Below, in pieces: positions 16,780 to 25,810 of a DNA stretch of 64,000 nt. This DNA is from Nitrospirales bacterium (GTDB lineage: Bacteria; Nitrospirota; Nitrospiria; Nitrospirales; UBA8639), in contig JAJEJG010000020.1 in assembly GCA_022828225.1 (NCBI GenBank), forward strand, positions 21,686 to 85,685, given 5' to 3'. The translations under genes were made by a program, and so were the position numbers. Numbering within the stretch: position 1 is the stretch's first letter; each line of letters begins with the position of its first letter. The notes under the pieces are model-generated. The model made no database searches, was not told the DNA's origin, and saw only the letters and a list, made by a program, of their open reading frames with translations.

Positions 16780-17766
16780 ATGCCGACCAATCCTGTTTCT
16801 CGACCGTTCACGCCTCAGCCCTGGCTGACGAATCCTCACCTCCAGACCTTGGTGGCCAGGTTTCGACGCCGGCCCCACCTGCTTGCCGATGCGCCTAGTG
16901 AGGAACGTCTGTTCCGAGTCGATCCCCAATCGCAGATCAAAGGCCTGTGCAGTTGGCAACCGGACCGTCAGGCTCCCGGTCTCGTTCTGGTTCACGGGTT
17001 GGAGGGATGCCATGATTCGCCCTATATGCAGGGCATCGCCCACAAGGCCTGGCACTCGGGAATGCACGTCGTCCGCTTGAATCAGCGCAATTGCGCGGGG
17101 ACCGAGCACCTGACTCCCACGCTCTACAACGCGGGATTGAGCCGGGACATTCGGGCCGTGGTGGACGAGCTTGTCGGAAAGGACGGCATCAGGGCTATCT
17201 GGGTCGCCGGGTATTCGATGGGTGGGAATTTGGTGTTGAAAATGGCTGGGGAGGCCGGGGAGACCTGTCCCGGTCTGCGAGGCGTAGCCGCCGTCTGTCC
17301 CAACGTGCATCCCGCGCCCTGTGTGGCGGCTCTGGAGCAACGGCGGAACTGTATCTATCATCAATATTTTCTGCGCAAACTCAAGGCGCGAGTCGAACGT
17401 AAAGCAACATTCTTTCCGGGGAAATGGGACCTGTCCCTTTTGAACGACATCAGGACCGTGACTCAATTCGATGATGCCTACACCGCGCCCGATGGGGGCT
17501 ACCGGAACGCGGCCGACTACTATGAACGCTCGGGCGCGCGGCACGTGCTCGAATCGATTCGCGTCCCAACCTTACTCATTACCGCCGAGGATGATCCCTT
17601 TATTCCTTTTGCCTCCTTCGACCTGCCACGCATCCGGGCCAATGCCTGCATTCAGCTCGTCACCGCCGCCAAAGGCGGACACTGTGGCTTTCTCCAACGA
17701 GCACGTGCGAACGAAGATGAACGCTGGGCTGAAAACCGAATCATCGAGTTTGTTCAACGAAGCTGA
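16780..17766 (+). CDS. alpha/beta hydrolase, YheT family
   Basis: A 328-residue soluble hydrolase of the YheT/UPF0017 group. WLTNPHLQTLVARF is the family N-terminal signature. LVLVHGLEGCHDSPYMQGIA is the oxyanion region, and VAGYSMGGNLVLKMAGE holds the nucleophile serine elbow. TAEDDPFIP brings the acidic residue and GGHCGFL the histidine. The full catalytic triad is therefore present. Substrate is unknown; relatives act on esters or lipids. It converges with purC with only 4 bases between the stops. Confidence 0.9.
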   Translation: MPTNPVSRPFTPQPWLTNPHLQTLVARFRRRPHLLADAPSEERLFRVDPQSQIKGLCSWQPDRQAPGLVLVHGLEGCHDSPYMQGIAHKAWHSGMHVVRLNQRNCAGTEHLTPTLYNAGLSRDIRAVVDELVGKDGIRAIWVAGYSMGGNLVLKMAGEAGETCPGLRGVAAVCPNVHPAPCVAALEQRRNCIYHQYFLRKLKARVERKATFFPGKWDLSLLNDIRTVTQFDDAYTAPDGGYRNAADYYERSGARHVLESIRVPTLLITAEDDPFIPFASFDLPRIRANACIQLVTAAKGGHCGFLQRARANEDERWAENRIIEFVQRS

Positions 17767-17770
17767 CTGA

Positions 17771-18682
17771 TCAGGGATTCAGGAACCGTTCCAGGGCTTC
17801 ACGGTACTTCGCGCTCGTCTGCGCGACGACTTCATCGGGCAAATGGGGCGGGGGCGGAGTGTGATCCCAGCCCACGGAGTCCAGGTAATCCCGGACGAAC
17901 TGTTTGTCGAAACTGGGTTGCGACTTCCCGGCGGCATACTGCTGCTTGGGCCAAAACCGTGACGAGTCCGGGGTGAGTAATTCATCGATCACCAGCAACT
18001 GCTTCGTGTCCCGGTGCAACCCGAATTCAAATTTCGTATCCGCAATGATAATGTCGCGCTCCTCGGCCAGGGCCGCCGCGCGCTGGTACAGCGTGATGCT
18101 GACCGTCTTGACCTGTTCCGCCAGATCCTCGCCGATCAGGTCTTTCATGGTGTCGTAAGAAATGTTTTCGTCGTGCCCTTCGGTGGCCTTCGTCGACGGG
18201 GTGAACAGCGGCTCCGGAAATTTGTCGGATTCCCGCAACCCCGCGGGGAGGGGCTGCGAGCACACGGTGCCCTGCTTCTTGTATTCCTTCCATGCCGACC
18301 CGGACAGGTAGCCGCGCACGATACATTCCACGGGCAGCGGCTCGGCTTTCTCCACGATCATACTGCGACCGGCCAGGATATCCTCGTGAGGCCGGCACGA
18401 TTCGGGGAATTCCTCGGGGTTCATGGTCCGCAGGTGATGCGGCACCAGGCCGCCGTCCCGCCACAGGCGATCAAACCAGAATTTCGACAGTTGCGTGAGC
18501 ACGTAGCCTTTGCCGGGGATCCCTTCCGGTAAGACCACGTCAAAGGCCGAAATCCGGTCACTGGCGATCAACAGCAAGCTGTCGCCCAGGTCGTACATGT
18601 CCCGGACCTTGCCCTGGCGTTTCCGGCCAAGGTCCGCAAGGTTCGTTTCAAACACCGCCGGCGAGGTCCACACGTCACTCAT
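17771..18682 (-). CDS. purC: SAICAR synthase
   Basis: Phosphoribosylaminoimidazole-succinocarboxamide synthase of purine synthesis: joins CAIR and aspartate using ATP. At 303 residues this is the longer PurC type. KVRDMYDLGDSLLLIASDRI and SAFDVVLPEGIPGKG are the nucleotide-binding start. VECIVRGYLSGSAWKEY and the IIADTKFEFG motif follow, with DELLTPDSSRFW and SFDKQFVRDYL near the end. No other pur gene is adjacent. 18683-18900 upstream shows no gene. Confidence 0.96.
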   Translation of the reverse strand: MSDVWTSPAVFETNLADLGRKRQGKVRDMYDLGDSLLLIASDRISAFDVVLPEGIPGKGYVLTQLSKFWFDRLWRDGGLVPHHLRTMNPEEFPESCRPHEDILAGRSMIVEKAEPLPVECIVRGYLSGSAWKEYKKQGTVCSQPLPAGLRESDKFPEPLFTPSTKATEGHDENISYDTMKDLIGEDLAEQVKTVSITLYQRAAALAEERDIIIADTKFEFGLHRDTKQLLVIDELLTPDSSRFWPKQQYAAGKSQPSFDKQFVRDYLDSVGWDHTPPPPHLPDEVVAQTSAKYREALERFLNP

Positions 18683-18900
18683 GGTAGGCCTTCTTTCTTC
18701 AAGGACCGCAACAATGGAGAAGTATGCACTCTAATCAGATCGATTCCATGCGTCAACGGTCTTCACCCGCCCAAGGCTCTCTCTCACAGACAGGGGAACA
18801 CTTCGGCAGACGTGACGAAGGGTTCCCTTGCCGCCCGTATGAAGGATTCGGTATAACACGACGGGAGACGCAACCAGCCGTCATCCCTTGAACAACGACC

Positions 18901-20304
18901 ATGAGCCAGAACCTTCCTGCTTCCGACCAAGGCTTTTTGCGGCATCTGCACGCGCGTTCCAAAAAGAAATACCTGGAAGAATGGCTGGACGTCCCGGCGC
19001 ACGTTCATCATGTTTCCCATCACATGGCGAACCCGCCGTTGGACCGCCCGCAAAGCCGTCAAGAGTTTCAACACCTCCTCCAGTGCCTGGAGGTGCCCGA
19101 CGATCAGACCGTCGTTCGTGAGAAATTCGGCTATGGCGCCAAAGTCGCACCTAACGGGGACCGCTTGCTCGTCACGTGGGAAACCCACACCGAATACTAC
19201 AGTTACCAGGTGTGGCACATCCCCGATGACAAACTCACGCCGCCCGAATTCGGCCCGCTTCGCTTCCCCGGCTATGTCATGCCTTTGTCTCCATTGGGCG
19301 TCCAGATCAATGCCTTGGATATTCTGGTATTGCCGCACACCACACCGGACGTCGATGAAGTCAAAAACATGATGCCCGGTCCCCAGGTCTATGGGAGCCA
19401 GGTCTTTGGACAGGGCATTGCGATGATGACGACCTTTACCCCGGACGAGTATGACCGCGAACGCTATCTCATCCTCGCTCCTTCGTACGACGTCTTGCTC
19501 AGGCACGTGGCCCATGCCGTCGATACCCTCGTGGCCATTGAAAACTATACGCACCTGATCCTGTTTCCGTTTCACGCGTTTGCCAAAGCCGTGGACCAGG
19601 TCCAACAATATGAACGGCAACATCTGGATCAACGCGGCCTCATTGCCGCGGAAATCGACGCCGCCACGCCGCAGAAGCTCCAACGTTGGCTCACGGCCAT
19701 GACGCAGGACTTCATGCACGTCAGTCGGATGGCCGAATCCATGCGGTACAAGCTATCCGCGTCCGTACCCTATGACCGGATCATCCGGGCAAACCTGGCA
19801 TTGCTGCACGAACAACCCGTCGAAAACTGTCGGCAAATTTCCGAATACGTAGACGGGAAAACCGTCGGAGTCGCCGATGGGTACCAGCAATTCATCAGGC
19901 GAATCAATGCGCTGGTGAACGATTTTCAAGGCTCCATTGCCGTGATCCGCACCAAGGTTGAACTCCAACTGCAAGACCAGAATCTGGCACTGGAAAACCA
20001 GATTCTGAAGCTCTTGCACAGCATGGATAAGACGACCCGCCGGCAGGCCATTCTCCAGCACACGGTCGAAGGCTTATCCGTCATCGTCATTTCATATTAC
20101 CTGAGCGGCCTCGGCAGTTACGTGTTCAAGGGGATGAAAACCCTGGGGTGGATTGACAACCCCGACCTGTTCTCGGGCTTGTTCGTCCCCATTTCCCTGG
20201 GAATCGCGTTCGGACTCATCCTGTTCGGCCGAAAATTTATCTACAAACGCCGCTTCGAGGGTTTTGATCCCGACGGAACCCCGTCCGACCCGTCAAACCA
20301 ATGA
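18901..20304 (+). CDS. DUF3422 family membrane protein
   Basis: A 467-residue protein of the DUF3422 family, function unknown. The family start ARSKKKYLEEWLDVPAHVHH and blocks REKFGYGAKVAPNGDRLLVT, VTWETHTEYYSYQVWH and ILAPSYDVLLRHV are recognisable. The C-terminal third is a long helical region (ALENQILKLLHSMDKTTRR) followed by two transmembrane spans (GLSVIVISYYLSGLGSYVF and LFVPISLGIAFGLILFG). So it is a cytoplasmic domain anchored by its C-terminus. The last 12 bases overlap the convergent toxin gene 20293-20679. Confidence 0.88.
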   Translation: MSQNLPASDQGFLRHLHARSKKKYLEEWLDVPAHVHHVSHHMANPPLDRPQSRQEFQHLLQCLEVPDDQTVVREKFGYGAKVAPNGDRLLVTWETHTEYYSYQVWHIPDDKLTPPEFGPLRFPGYVMPLSPLGVQINALDILVLPHTTPDVDEVKNMMPGPQVYGSQVFGQGIAMMTTFTPDEYDRERYLILAPSYDVLLRHVAHAVDTLVAIENYTHLILFPFHAFAKAVDQVQQYERQHLDQRGLIAAEIDAATPQKLQRWLTAMTQDFMHVSRMAESMRYKLSASVPYDRIIRANLALLHEQPVENCRQISEYVDGKTVGVADGYQQFIRRINALVNDFQGSIAVIRTKVELQLQDQNLALENQILKLLHSMDKTTRRQAILQHTVEGLSVIVISYYLSGLGSYVFKGMKTLGWIDNPDLFSGLFVPISLGIAFGLILFGRKFIYKRRFEGFDPDGTPSDPSNQ

Positions 20305-20679
20305 CAATCGGAGAGAAGTCTTTTCAGCGATCTTGAAAAAGACGTGATCTTCACTCAGCAGGTCGGCTTTCAAATCAAGCGCGCATTGAGCAATGTGGGC
20401 ATCAGGAGTCGAGACACTGATTCCCTTCAAAAACAACTGCGCCCGCAACCGTCCCACGCGCATCCAGTGCCCTAAATCATGCTCGCACACGGGCAGGTCA
20501 AGAAGAAAAGATTCCAATTGCGCGCGTTGCCGGGCATTCATCTTCCCGCTCAGCAATTCAGCGGCGACAATGGGGGGAAGGTATACGCGGCCTTCAGCCA
20601 AGGCCTCGTCAATCACCGAAGGAGCGATATGGGCAAAGTAGGTCACCCAACTGGAGGTATCAACGACGAGGGCGCTCAC
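20293..20679 (-). CDS. PIN-domain toxin (VapC-like)
   Basis: About 128 residues from the GTG at 20679; the frame is open further upstream inside the antitoxin gene. ALVVDTSSWVTYF is the PIN N-terminus with its first aspartate. PIVAAELLSG holds the conserved glutamate, and STPDAHIAQCALDLKADLLSED the C-terminal acids. It overlaps the antitoxin by about 20 bases and the end of the DUF3422 gene by 12. Confidence 0.85.
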   Translation of the reverse strand: MSALVVDTSSWVTYFAHIAPSVIDEALAEGRVYLPPIVAAELLSGKMNARQRAQLESFLLDLPVCEHDLGHWMRVGRLRAQLFLKGISVSTPDAHIAQCALDLKADLLSEDHVFFKIAEKTSLRLSLV

Positions 20680-20878
20680 GAGATACCCGAAGATCAACGT
20701 CAAGCTTGAGCCGGCCACGCAAACGCGAGGCCTTGGTGAGGGCCGCCCCCCGTTTGACCAAATGCAATCCTCGTGTGAGGGTTTCAGTCACGCCCGCGCC
20801 GGACACGCGGCACGCTTCCTTCAAAAGGTCGGCGGGCAAATTGGACGTCACCCGGCGGATCTTAGGTTTCTGATGCAT
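20660..20878 (-). CDS. antitoxin partner of the 20293-20679 toxin
   Basis: About 72 residues from the ATG at 20878; further ATGs at 20890 and 20902 are possible. KIRRVTSNLPADLLKEACRV and TETLTRGLHLVKRGAALTK resemble the DUF2191/VapB ribbon-helix-helix antitoxins. It precedes and overlaps the PIN toxin, the usual TA order. The C-terminal GRLKLDVDLRVSRERPRR is strongly basic. Confidence 0.8.
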   Translation of the reverse strand: MHQKPKIRRVTSNLPADLLKEACRVSGAGVTETLTRGLHLVKRGAALTKASRLRGRLKLDVDLRVSRERPRR

Positions 20879-20994
20879 ACAGGCATACATATCATAGTCC
20901 ATACGTTCTGACAAGCGGCTGGGCGATGGGCACCCTCGAATGTTTTTTTCAATCCCCGCCCTATCCCTCTGTCGTTGACGCGAATATAGCCCCC

Positions 20995-21115
20995 CTTCTG
21001 TCATCCCCGACCTGATCGGGGATCCAGCGTCTTTTGTCTTCACGAATGAAGGAACAAACAAAGATACTGGATCCTCGATTAAAAATGTCGAGGATGACGG
21101 ATTGAAGAGAGACGT
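20995..21115. repeat. long inverted pair GTCATCCCCGACC...GGATGAC
   Basis: CTGTCATCCCCGACCTGATC followed by GGGGATCCAGCGTCTTT forms the left arm and TACTGGATCCTCGATTAAAA with ATGTCGAGGATGACGG the right arm, about 60 bases apart. The family recurs at 32948-33000, 33182-33215, 34130-34170, 34850-34920, 45494-45530, 45748-45900 and 56085-56260. 20903-21183 has no gene. Confidence 0.7.
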
Positions 21116-21183
21116 CCCCATTTTCTTTATCTCTTCCGATAACAAACCTCGTCGTTCCAATAATTTACGGCTGGTTGATACCT

Positions 21184-21201
21184 CTGTAACGCCGCCGTAA
21201 C
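21184..21201 (+). promoter_or_regulatory. candidate Pho box upstream of porin
   Basis: CTGTAAC-GCCG-CCGTAAC: two 7-base half-sites 11 bp apart, the same architecture as the classical PhoB box (CTGTCAT-N4-CTGTCAT). Related spaced half-sites precede pstS (41802-41818) and phoB (45574-45590). It lies 95 bases before the porin ATG. Confidence 0.55.
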
Positions 21202-21295
21202 GAAACTTCTTTACATCCCTTCTTGAACGTAGTGGCATCAGGCGCAAGTCGAGAGTTCCATGCCATTGACCATTCATTCGAAGGGAGATTTTCTC

Positions 21296-22747
21296 ATGTG
21301 CAGTCAGCGATGGATTGTTGGAATTACGGCACTCTTTGTCATGCTGGCCCCGATGACGTTTCCGGCGGCGGCAATGGACGGGGACTTACTCCTGGAAATT
21401 TTGCTGGAAAAAGGCATCATCACAAAGGACGAGTTGACTCAGATCAAAGCCGAAGAAAAAAAACGGGAAGCCGCAAAAGCCGCTGTACAAGCCACGAAAA
21501 AACCTGAAGTCGAGGTCAGTGTCGAACAAGAGAAGCAGCTAGTCGCCAAGGCGTCGGAACCATCCAAGAAGAAATCAGGGGTGGAAGTCGGCTACGGGAA
21601 AAAGGGATTTACGTTGGCCACCACGGATGGGTTGTTCAAAACCAAGATCCAATGGCGGACGCAAGCCCGGTACAGTTTTCCCGAACGATCAGATCCACGC
21701 AGTAAAAGCGCGTTTGAAGATAACGAAGAAAGTACGTTCGAGCTTCGTCGGATACGGTTGAAGGTCGGAGGTCACGGATACCGGCCTTGGCTCAAATACT
21801 ATCTTGAGGTGGATTGGCAGCCCGGCCGTGATTTCGACGATGACTCGGAAGCCGCTTCCGCCAGAATGATCGATTGGCGCATCATGTTGGAGAAATATCC
21901 ATGGGCCAAGTTGCGGATCGGTCAATGGAAAATCAACTACAACCGTGAGCGGGTCGACTCCTCGGGGAAACAGACCATGGTGGAACGGTCAATCATGAAT
22001 CGTATCTTTACCATTGACCGGCAAATTGGCGTGATGTTGTACGGCCGCGTGAATCCCGGGACGATCCTCGATGCGAACTATTACCTGGGAATCTTCTCCG
22101 GCGGCGGTCGGGGCATGGCCAAAAACGACGACGACAATATGATGTACGTGGGCCGACTCCAGTGGAACGTATTCGGACGGGAACTCAAATGGCGGCAAAG
22201 CGACGTCAAGTTCCACAAGAAACCCACGGCCAGCATCTCGTTCGGCGCGTATACGAATAAGGGAAAATGTACCCGATGGTCATCCGGCGGTTGCGGATAC
22301 CTGAGTGGTTTTGACAAGCCGGCTCACGTCAAAAATGGCCGATACCAAGTCAGCGGCATGCAGGTCGGGTCGGCGATGAAGTATCGCGGGTTCGCCTGGC
22401 AACATGAAACGCACTGGAAAAGAGTCAAGGATACGGAAGCGACGGCCGGAAATAAAGTAACAAAACTGTTCGGTGGCTATTTGCAGGCCGGCTACTTCCC
22501 CCACTACCTCATTCCGTTCGTCCCCAAGCCATTGGAAATGGCATTCCGGTATTCACACGTCGATCCGAACACCGATGCAGGCGGCGATATGCGCCAGGAA
22601 TTTACTGCGGGCTTCAACTGGTTCTTTGCCGGACACCGCAACAAGCTCACGCTCGACGTTTCGCACCTGACACTTGAGCAACCAACTCCCAGCTTGCCGG
22701 CCTACGCTGAACAACGCGTCCGTCTTCAATGGGACGTGTCCTTCTGA
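21296..22747 (+). CDS. OprP/OprO-like phosphate-selective porin
   Basis: A 483-residue outer-membrane beta-barrel protein. The ATG at 21296 follows AAGGGAG at a good distance and gives a signal peptide ending near FPAAAMDGD. Residues ~20-90 include ILLEKGIITKDELTQIKAEE, the short helical module typical of this porin group, and a Lys/Glu-rich linker. The barrel has ELRRIRLKVGGHGYRPWLKY and WAKLRIGQWKINYNRE, and ends in aromatic RLQWDVSF as expected for outer-membrane assembly. A Pho-box-like site upstream supports phosphate regulation. Specificity for phosphate or polyphosphate is inferred from family. Confidence 0.85.
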   Translation: MCSQRWIVGITALFVMLAPMTFPAAAMDGDLLLEILLEKGIITKDELTQIKAEEKKREAAKAAVQATKKPEVEVSVEQEKQLVAKASEPSKKKSGVEVGYGKKGFTLATTDGLFKTKIQWRTQARYSFPERSDPRSKSAFEDNEESTFELRRIRLKVGGHGYRPWLKYYLEVDWQPGRDFDDDSEAASARMIDWRIMLEKYPWAKLRIGQWKINYNRERVDSSGKQTMVERSIMNRIFTIDRQIGVMLYGRVNPGTILDANYYLGIFSGGGRGMAKNDDDNMMYVGRLQWNVFGRELKWRQSDVKFHKKPTASISFGAYTNKGKCTRWSSGGCGYLSGFDKPAHVKNGRYQVSGMQVGSAMKYRGFAWQHETHWKRVKDTEATAGNKVTKLFGGYLQAGYFPHYLIPFVPKPLEMAFRYSHVDPNTDAGGDMRQEFTAGFNWFFAGHRNKLTLDVSHLTLEQPTPSLPAYAEQRVRLQWDVSF

Positions 22748-23001
22748 TCGATCTCTTGTCCTGTGAGGAGCTTTGACTCCTCCTGTAGGGGAAGCTCTCT
22801 GGAACCGTGATTCTGGGGAGCTTCCTCCCCCCTTAAGCCCCGTTCTTGGGTAGCGACGGACCGATTCATTCCCGGGGACGGGTTCTCGGGAGTAAACGTC
22901 ATTTCGATTCTCTCAGAAACAACTCCATCCCATCTTGACAAAGTGACGACTTCTCTTCCATAGTTTCCAAAAAGGAAACCCGCTGCAACGAGAAAAACCA
23001 T
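22726..23001 (-). CDS. possible small membrane-anchored protein
   Basis: An open frame of 91 residues from the ATG at 23001, with an N-terminal hydrophobic segment (MVFLVAAGFLFGNYG) and a charged, low-complexity remainder. It is divergent from higB, shares its first base with it, and overlaps the porin 3' end by 22 bases. I recognise no family. The AGGAGCTTTGACTCCT palindrome (22766-22781) falls inside. It may be chance. Confidence 0.25.
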   Translation of the reverse strand: MVFLVAAGFLFGNYGREVVTLSRWDGVVSERIEMTFTPENPSPGMNRSVATQERGLRGEEAPQNHGSRELPLQEESKLLTGQEIDQKDTSH

Positions 23002-23306
23002 TGCACGTACTATCCAGAAAACCTTTTCGCGATGCTGCAGCAAGGTATCCGAATGATGCCGCAGCTATTGACCGAACATATAAGGTTTTATGTAACGGCA
23101 CTTTTAAGCGTCCGGATGACCTGAGAAAAGTATTTCCATCACTGGATAACTTTACGCACAAAGACAAATGGTGGGTCATTGATATAGGTGGGAACAACCT
23201 GCGTCTGATTGCCTTCATCAATTTCAAAGACAACCGCCTGTACGTCAAGCACATTGTGAACCATGCTGAATATGACAAGCTTTCCAGACAATACGAAAGG
23301 AGGTAA
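23001..23306 (+). CDS. higB: HigB-type mRNA interferase toxin
   Basis: A 101-residue RelE-superfamily toxin that would cleave mRNA on the ribosome. The start is a TTG giving MHVLSRKPFRDAAARYPND, where family members align from the first residue. WWVIDIGGNNLRLIAFINF and YVKHIVNHAEYDKL are the HigB core and catalytic C-terminus. The toxin-first order and the HTH protein 95 bases downstream define a higBA module. Base composition is lower in GC than neighbours. Confidence 0.9.
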   Translation: MHVLSRKPFRDAAARYPNDAAAIDRTYKVLCNGTFKRPDDLRKVFPSLDNFTHKDKWWVIDIGGNNLRLIAFINFKDNRLYVKHIVNHAEYDKLSRQYERR

Positions 23307-23400
23307 TCACGGGAAAATAAATTTGGATCGTTACTCAATCCCATATTCACACATACAATAAGCAACAAAGAATACAATACCGTAAAGGAGACCAATTGGT

Positions 23401-23838
23401 ATGGGATTTACAGCCATTAAAGAGAAGGCCTCTGCGCTTTTCAATGAGGCGTCTTTTATCAGTCAGATCAGGAATAAACGCGACTATGAACGGGCCCTGA
23501 CCCTCATGGATGAATTGATCGAAGATTACGACAACCAAAAAGCATTGATTGACGTGCTTTCCGGTTCAATCGCGAGGTGGGAGAATACGTCTCCTGAATT
23601 CAACGCGTTCAATGACCGCATCGAAAGACTCGATAGCGGCATCGCGACGCTGAAAGTCATCATGGAGCAACATCACCTGGGGGTTGCCGACCTGCCGGAG
23701 ATTGGCAGCAAATCGCTGGTGTCCAGAATATTACGCGGCGATCGCCGTCTGACGCGCGATCACATCGAGGCATTGAGTCAACGATTCGGCATCAGTCCCG
23801 CGTTATTTTTTCAGGCGAATCGGGGCCGGGACAATTGA
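23401..23838 (+). CDS. higA: HigA-type antitoxin with C-terminal HTH
   Basis: A 145-residue antitoxin preceded by AAAGGAG. The N-terminal half is helical with an acidic centre (YERALTLMDELIEDYDNQKA). The C-terminal half holds the Xre-type helix-turn-helix (GSKSLVSRILRGDRRLTRDH, QRFGISPALFF), as in the long HigA group. It should neutralise the HigB encoded just upstream and repress the operon. Confidence 0.9.
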   Translation: MGFTAIKEKASALFNEASFISQIRNKRDYERALTLMDELIEDYDNQKALIDVLSGSIARWENTSPEFNAFNDRIERLDSGIATLKVIMEQHHLGVADLPEIGSKSLVSRILRGDRRLTRDHIEALSQRFGISPALFFQANRGRDN

Positions 23839-23885
23839 GAAAGGCACTGCTGCAATGAACGAGCGTGCCAGTGTCGTTCCATTTA

Positions 23886-24548
23886 TTACCGCAATTCCCT
23901 AAAACGGACCCCGACTTGCAAGGGCTTCCCCGTGGCGATGGTGCCGAAGGATTCTTTTTGCGGCGTGACCATGAATTGAGGCGGATCAAACACCAATCGG
24001 CCGGGTTGCGGCTCGAGTTGCTTGAGAGGCTGGAGTCTCACGGGTGAATGGTATTCTTCAACGTCCTGCCAAATTTCGGTCTGGGCCGCATGATTGCTGA
24101 GGATCACGTACAGGACGTTCTCCTGTAGAAATATCCCTCCTGACGTAGTCAATTGATGCACGTGGGAAATCTCCCCGCGCTCATAAAAGGTCACCACTTC
24201 GTTCGGCTGCGCTTGCCCGAGCCCTTGAGCCAGCAGGGGCGCAAAAAATCCGATTTCGTTTGGACTGAAGACCGGATAACGGTCTGCCTCGCCCTTATCC
24301 AGCAACGGCAGGGAGAGGGCAGCGCTTTGACGCTCCACGTACAGCCCATTCATCACGTTGGCAATATCGGACTCCTTGAGATAAGCCGGATGTGAAAACG
24401 TCTGTCCCCGGCTGCTCTCGGAAACAATTTGAAGACCGACCTCCCGATTGGGATCTTCATAGACTTTCTGGGTCACGACGTGGGGAGTTCCGCCGCACGC
24501 AACGAGCAGCCACACCATACAAAATCCAAGTCCTGCCAAGACTTTCAT
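23886..24548 (-). CDS. lipoprotein of unknown function
   Basis: About 220 residues from the ATG at 24548, preceded by GAGAGGAAGG. The N-terminus MKVLAGLGFCMVWLLVACGG is a clear lipoprotein signal with lipobox LVAC. The rest is soluble with a Gln/Pro-rich middle and no motif I recognise. It is monocistronic and convergent with higA. Confidence 0.8.
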   Translation of the reverse strand: MKVLAGLGFCMVWLLVACGGTPHVVTQKVYEDPNREVGLQIVSESSRGQTFSHPAYLKESDIANVMNGLYVERQSAALSLPLLDKGEADRYPVFSPNEIGFFAPLLAQGLGQAQPNEVVTFYERGEISHVHQLTTSGGIFLQENVLYVILSNHAAQTEIWQDVEEYHSPVRLQPLKQLEPQPGRLVFDPPQFMVTPQKESFGTIATGKPLQVGVRFRELR

Positions 24549-24802
24549 CCTTCCTCTCACTCCTTTCTTGAGAAAACGCGTTTTTCCGTGACGGATGGAT
24601 GACGCATGCTCCCTCTCACCCGGCCCTCTCCCTCCAGAGACGAAGGTTTTCTGGGGCGAACTCTAGCATAACGTCACGGCGAATTTCCCTGTTCCTCCCA
24701 TGGTGTTAAAGCAAACTCGGCATTGTTTACTCATTCCTAACGCCAAGGACATCTTCCGTTTACATTGCATGGCTACGCTATCATGGGACAGAAAGGAAAA
24801 CC

Positions 24803-25186
24803 ATGCTTCGCATCGAAAGACTCATGAGACGGAATCTGATTTCCGTTCAGAGCGATGAAACCGCGTTCGGGGTTAGCCTGCTCATGCGCGTCCTGAACGT
24901 CGGCAGCGTATTCGTGCAAGAGCAAGGTGACATCATCGGCATCGTCACCGAAACCGACATCGTCAAGAAGGTGGTGTCGATGAGCCGGATTCCCGAACAC
25001 ATACCGGTCACCCAAATCATGAGCGCGCCGGTCATCGGCATCGACCAGGATCGCCCGGTCTTCGAAGCCGCCGAGATGATGCAACAACACGGCACGCGCC
25101 ACTTGGCCGTGACGCGGGAAAACGAGATCGTCGGGGTTCTGTCCGTTCGAGACATGCTGCATCCCGTGGCCGTCGATGACCTCTAA
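24803..25186 (+). CDS. tandem CBS-domain protein
   Basis: A 127-residue protein made of two CBS motifs and nothing else: MRRNLISVQSDETAFGVSLL...GIVTETDIVKKVV and TQIMSAPVIGIDQDRPVFEA...GVLSVRDMLHPV. Such proteins bind adenine nucleotides and act as energy sensors. It opens the phosphate/polyphosphate island and lies 47 bases upstream of the PsiE-like gene, so the two may be co-transcribed. Confidence 0.9.
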   Translation: MLRIERLMRRNLISVQSDETAFGVSLLMRVLNVGSVFVQEQGDIIGIVTETDIVKKVVSMSRIPEHIPVTQIMSAPVIGIDQDRPVFEAAEMMQQHGTRHLAVTRENEIVGVLSVRDMLHPVAVDDL

Positions 25187-25233
25187 CGACCGGGCTTCCG
25201 TTGTCCACCGCATCCAACTTGAGGTGTTATTTT

Positions 25234-25716
25234 ATGTCTTTTCTGACGCGCACGTTCTTTTCCGACATGACGACGATCTGGACGCACGGCACGAGAGTCG
25301 TGCTGAGTTTATTGATTCTGACGCTCCTCATGGCGCTGACCGGCGGAGTCGTGAAAACCTTTATCGACCTCTATCTGCTGGTCTCCCAACCTTTGGAAGT
25401 GGTGTTCAGAAAAATCATCGTGAATACCTTGCTGCTTCTGGCGATCGTCGAGGTGCTGAAAACAACCGTCACGTATTTTTCCGAAGGACGAGTCAAGGTG
25501 ACCTTTATCGTCGATACGATTCTGGTGGTCATGTTGACCGAGGTCATTTCACAATGGTTTAAGGACGCCTCGCTCGATCGATGGCTGACCCTGGGAGGCA
25601 TCTTGTTGGCACTTGCCATACTCCGAATTGTCGCGGTTTTGTGGTCCCCGACGAAATCCGATTCCATGCCGGAAGGCTTGCCGTCTCCGAAGACCCTCTC
25701 CATATCGGGGACCTGA
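25234..25716 (+). CDS. psiE: PsiE-like phosphate-starvation membrane protein
   Basis: About 160 residues from the ATG at 25234, preceded by GAGGTG. Four hydrophobic spans are visible: VLSLLILTLLMALTGG, a PLEVVFRKIIVNTLLLLAIV segment, KVTFIVDTILVVMLTEVI, and TLGGILLALAILRIVAVL. The layout and the FIVDTILVVMLTE stretch match the PsiE family, named from phosphate-starvation induction in E. coli; molecular role is unknown. No Pho box is obvious directly upstream. Confidence 0.75.
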   Translation: MSFLTRTFFSDMTTIWTHGTRVVLSLLILTLLMALTGGVVKTFIDLYLLVSQPLEVVFRKIIVNTLLLLAIVEVLKTTVTYFSEGRVKVTFIVDTILVVMLTEVISQWFKDASLDRWLTLGGILLALAILRIVAVLWSPTKSDSMPEGLPSPKTLSISGT

Positions 25717-25810
25717 CCAGAGGAAGCGAGGTACTCCATAACGGGGCGTTGCTACCTTTCGCTTTTTTCCTTCAGCATCCTCTGTTAGAATTTTGCCTTG
25801 AGGTTCGCCC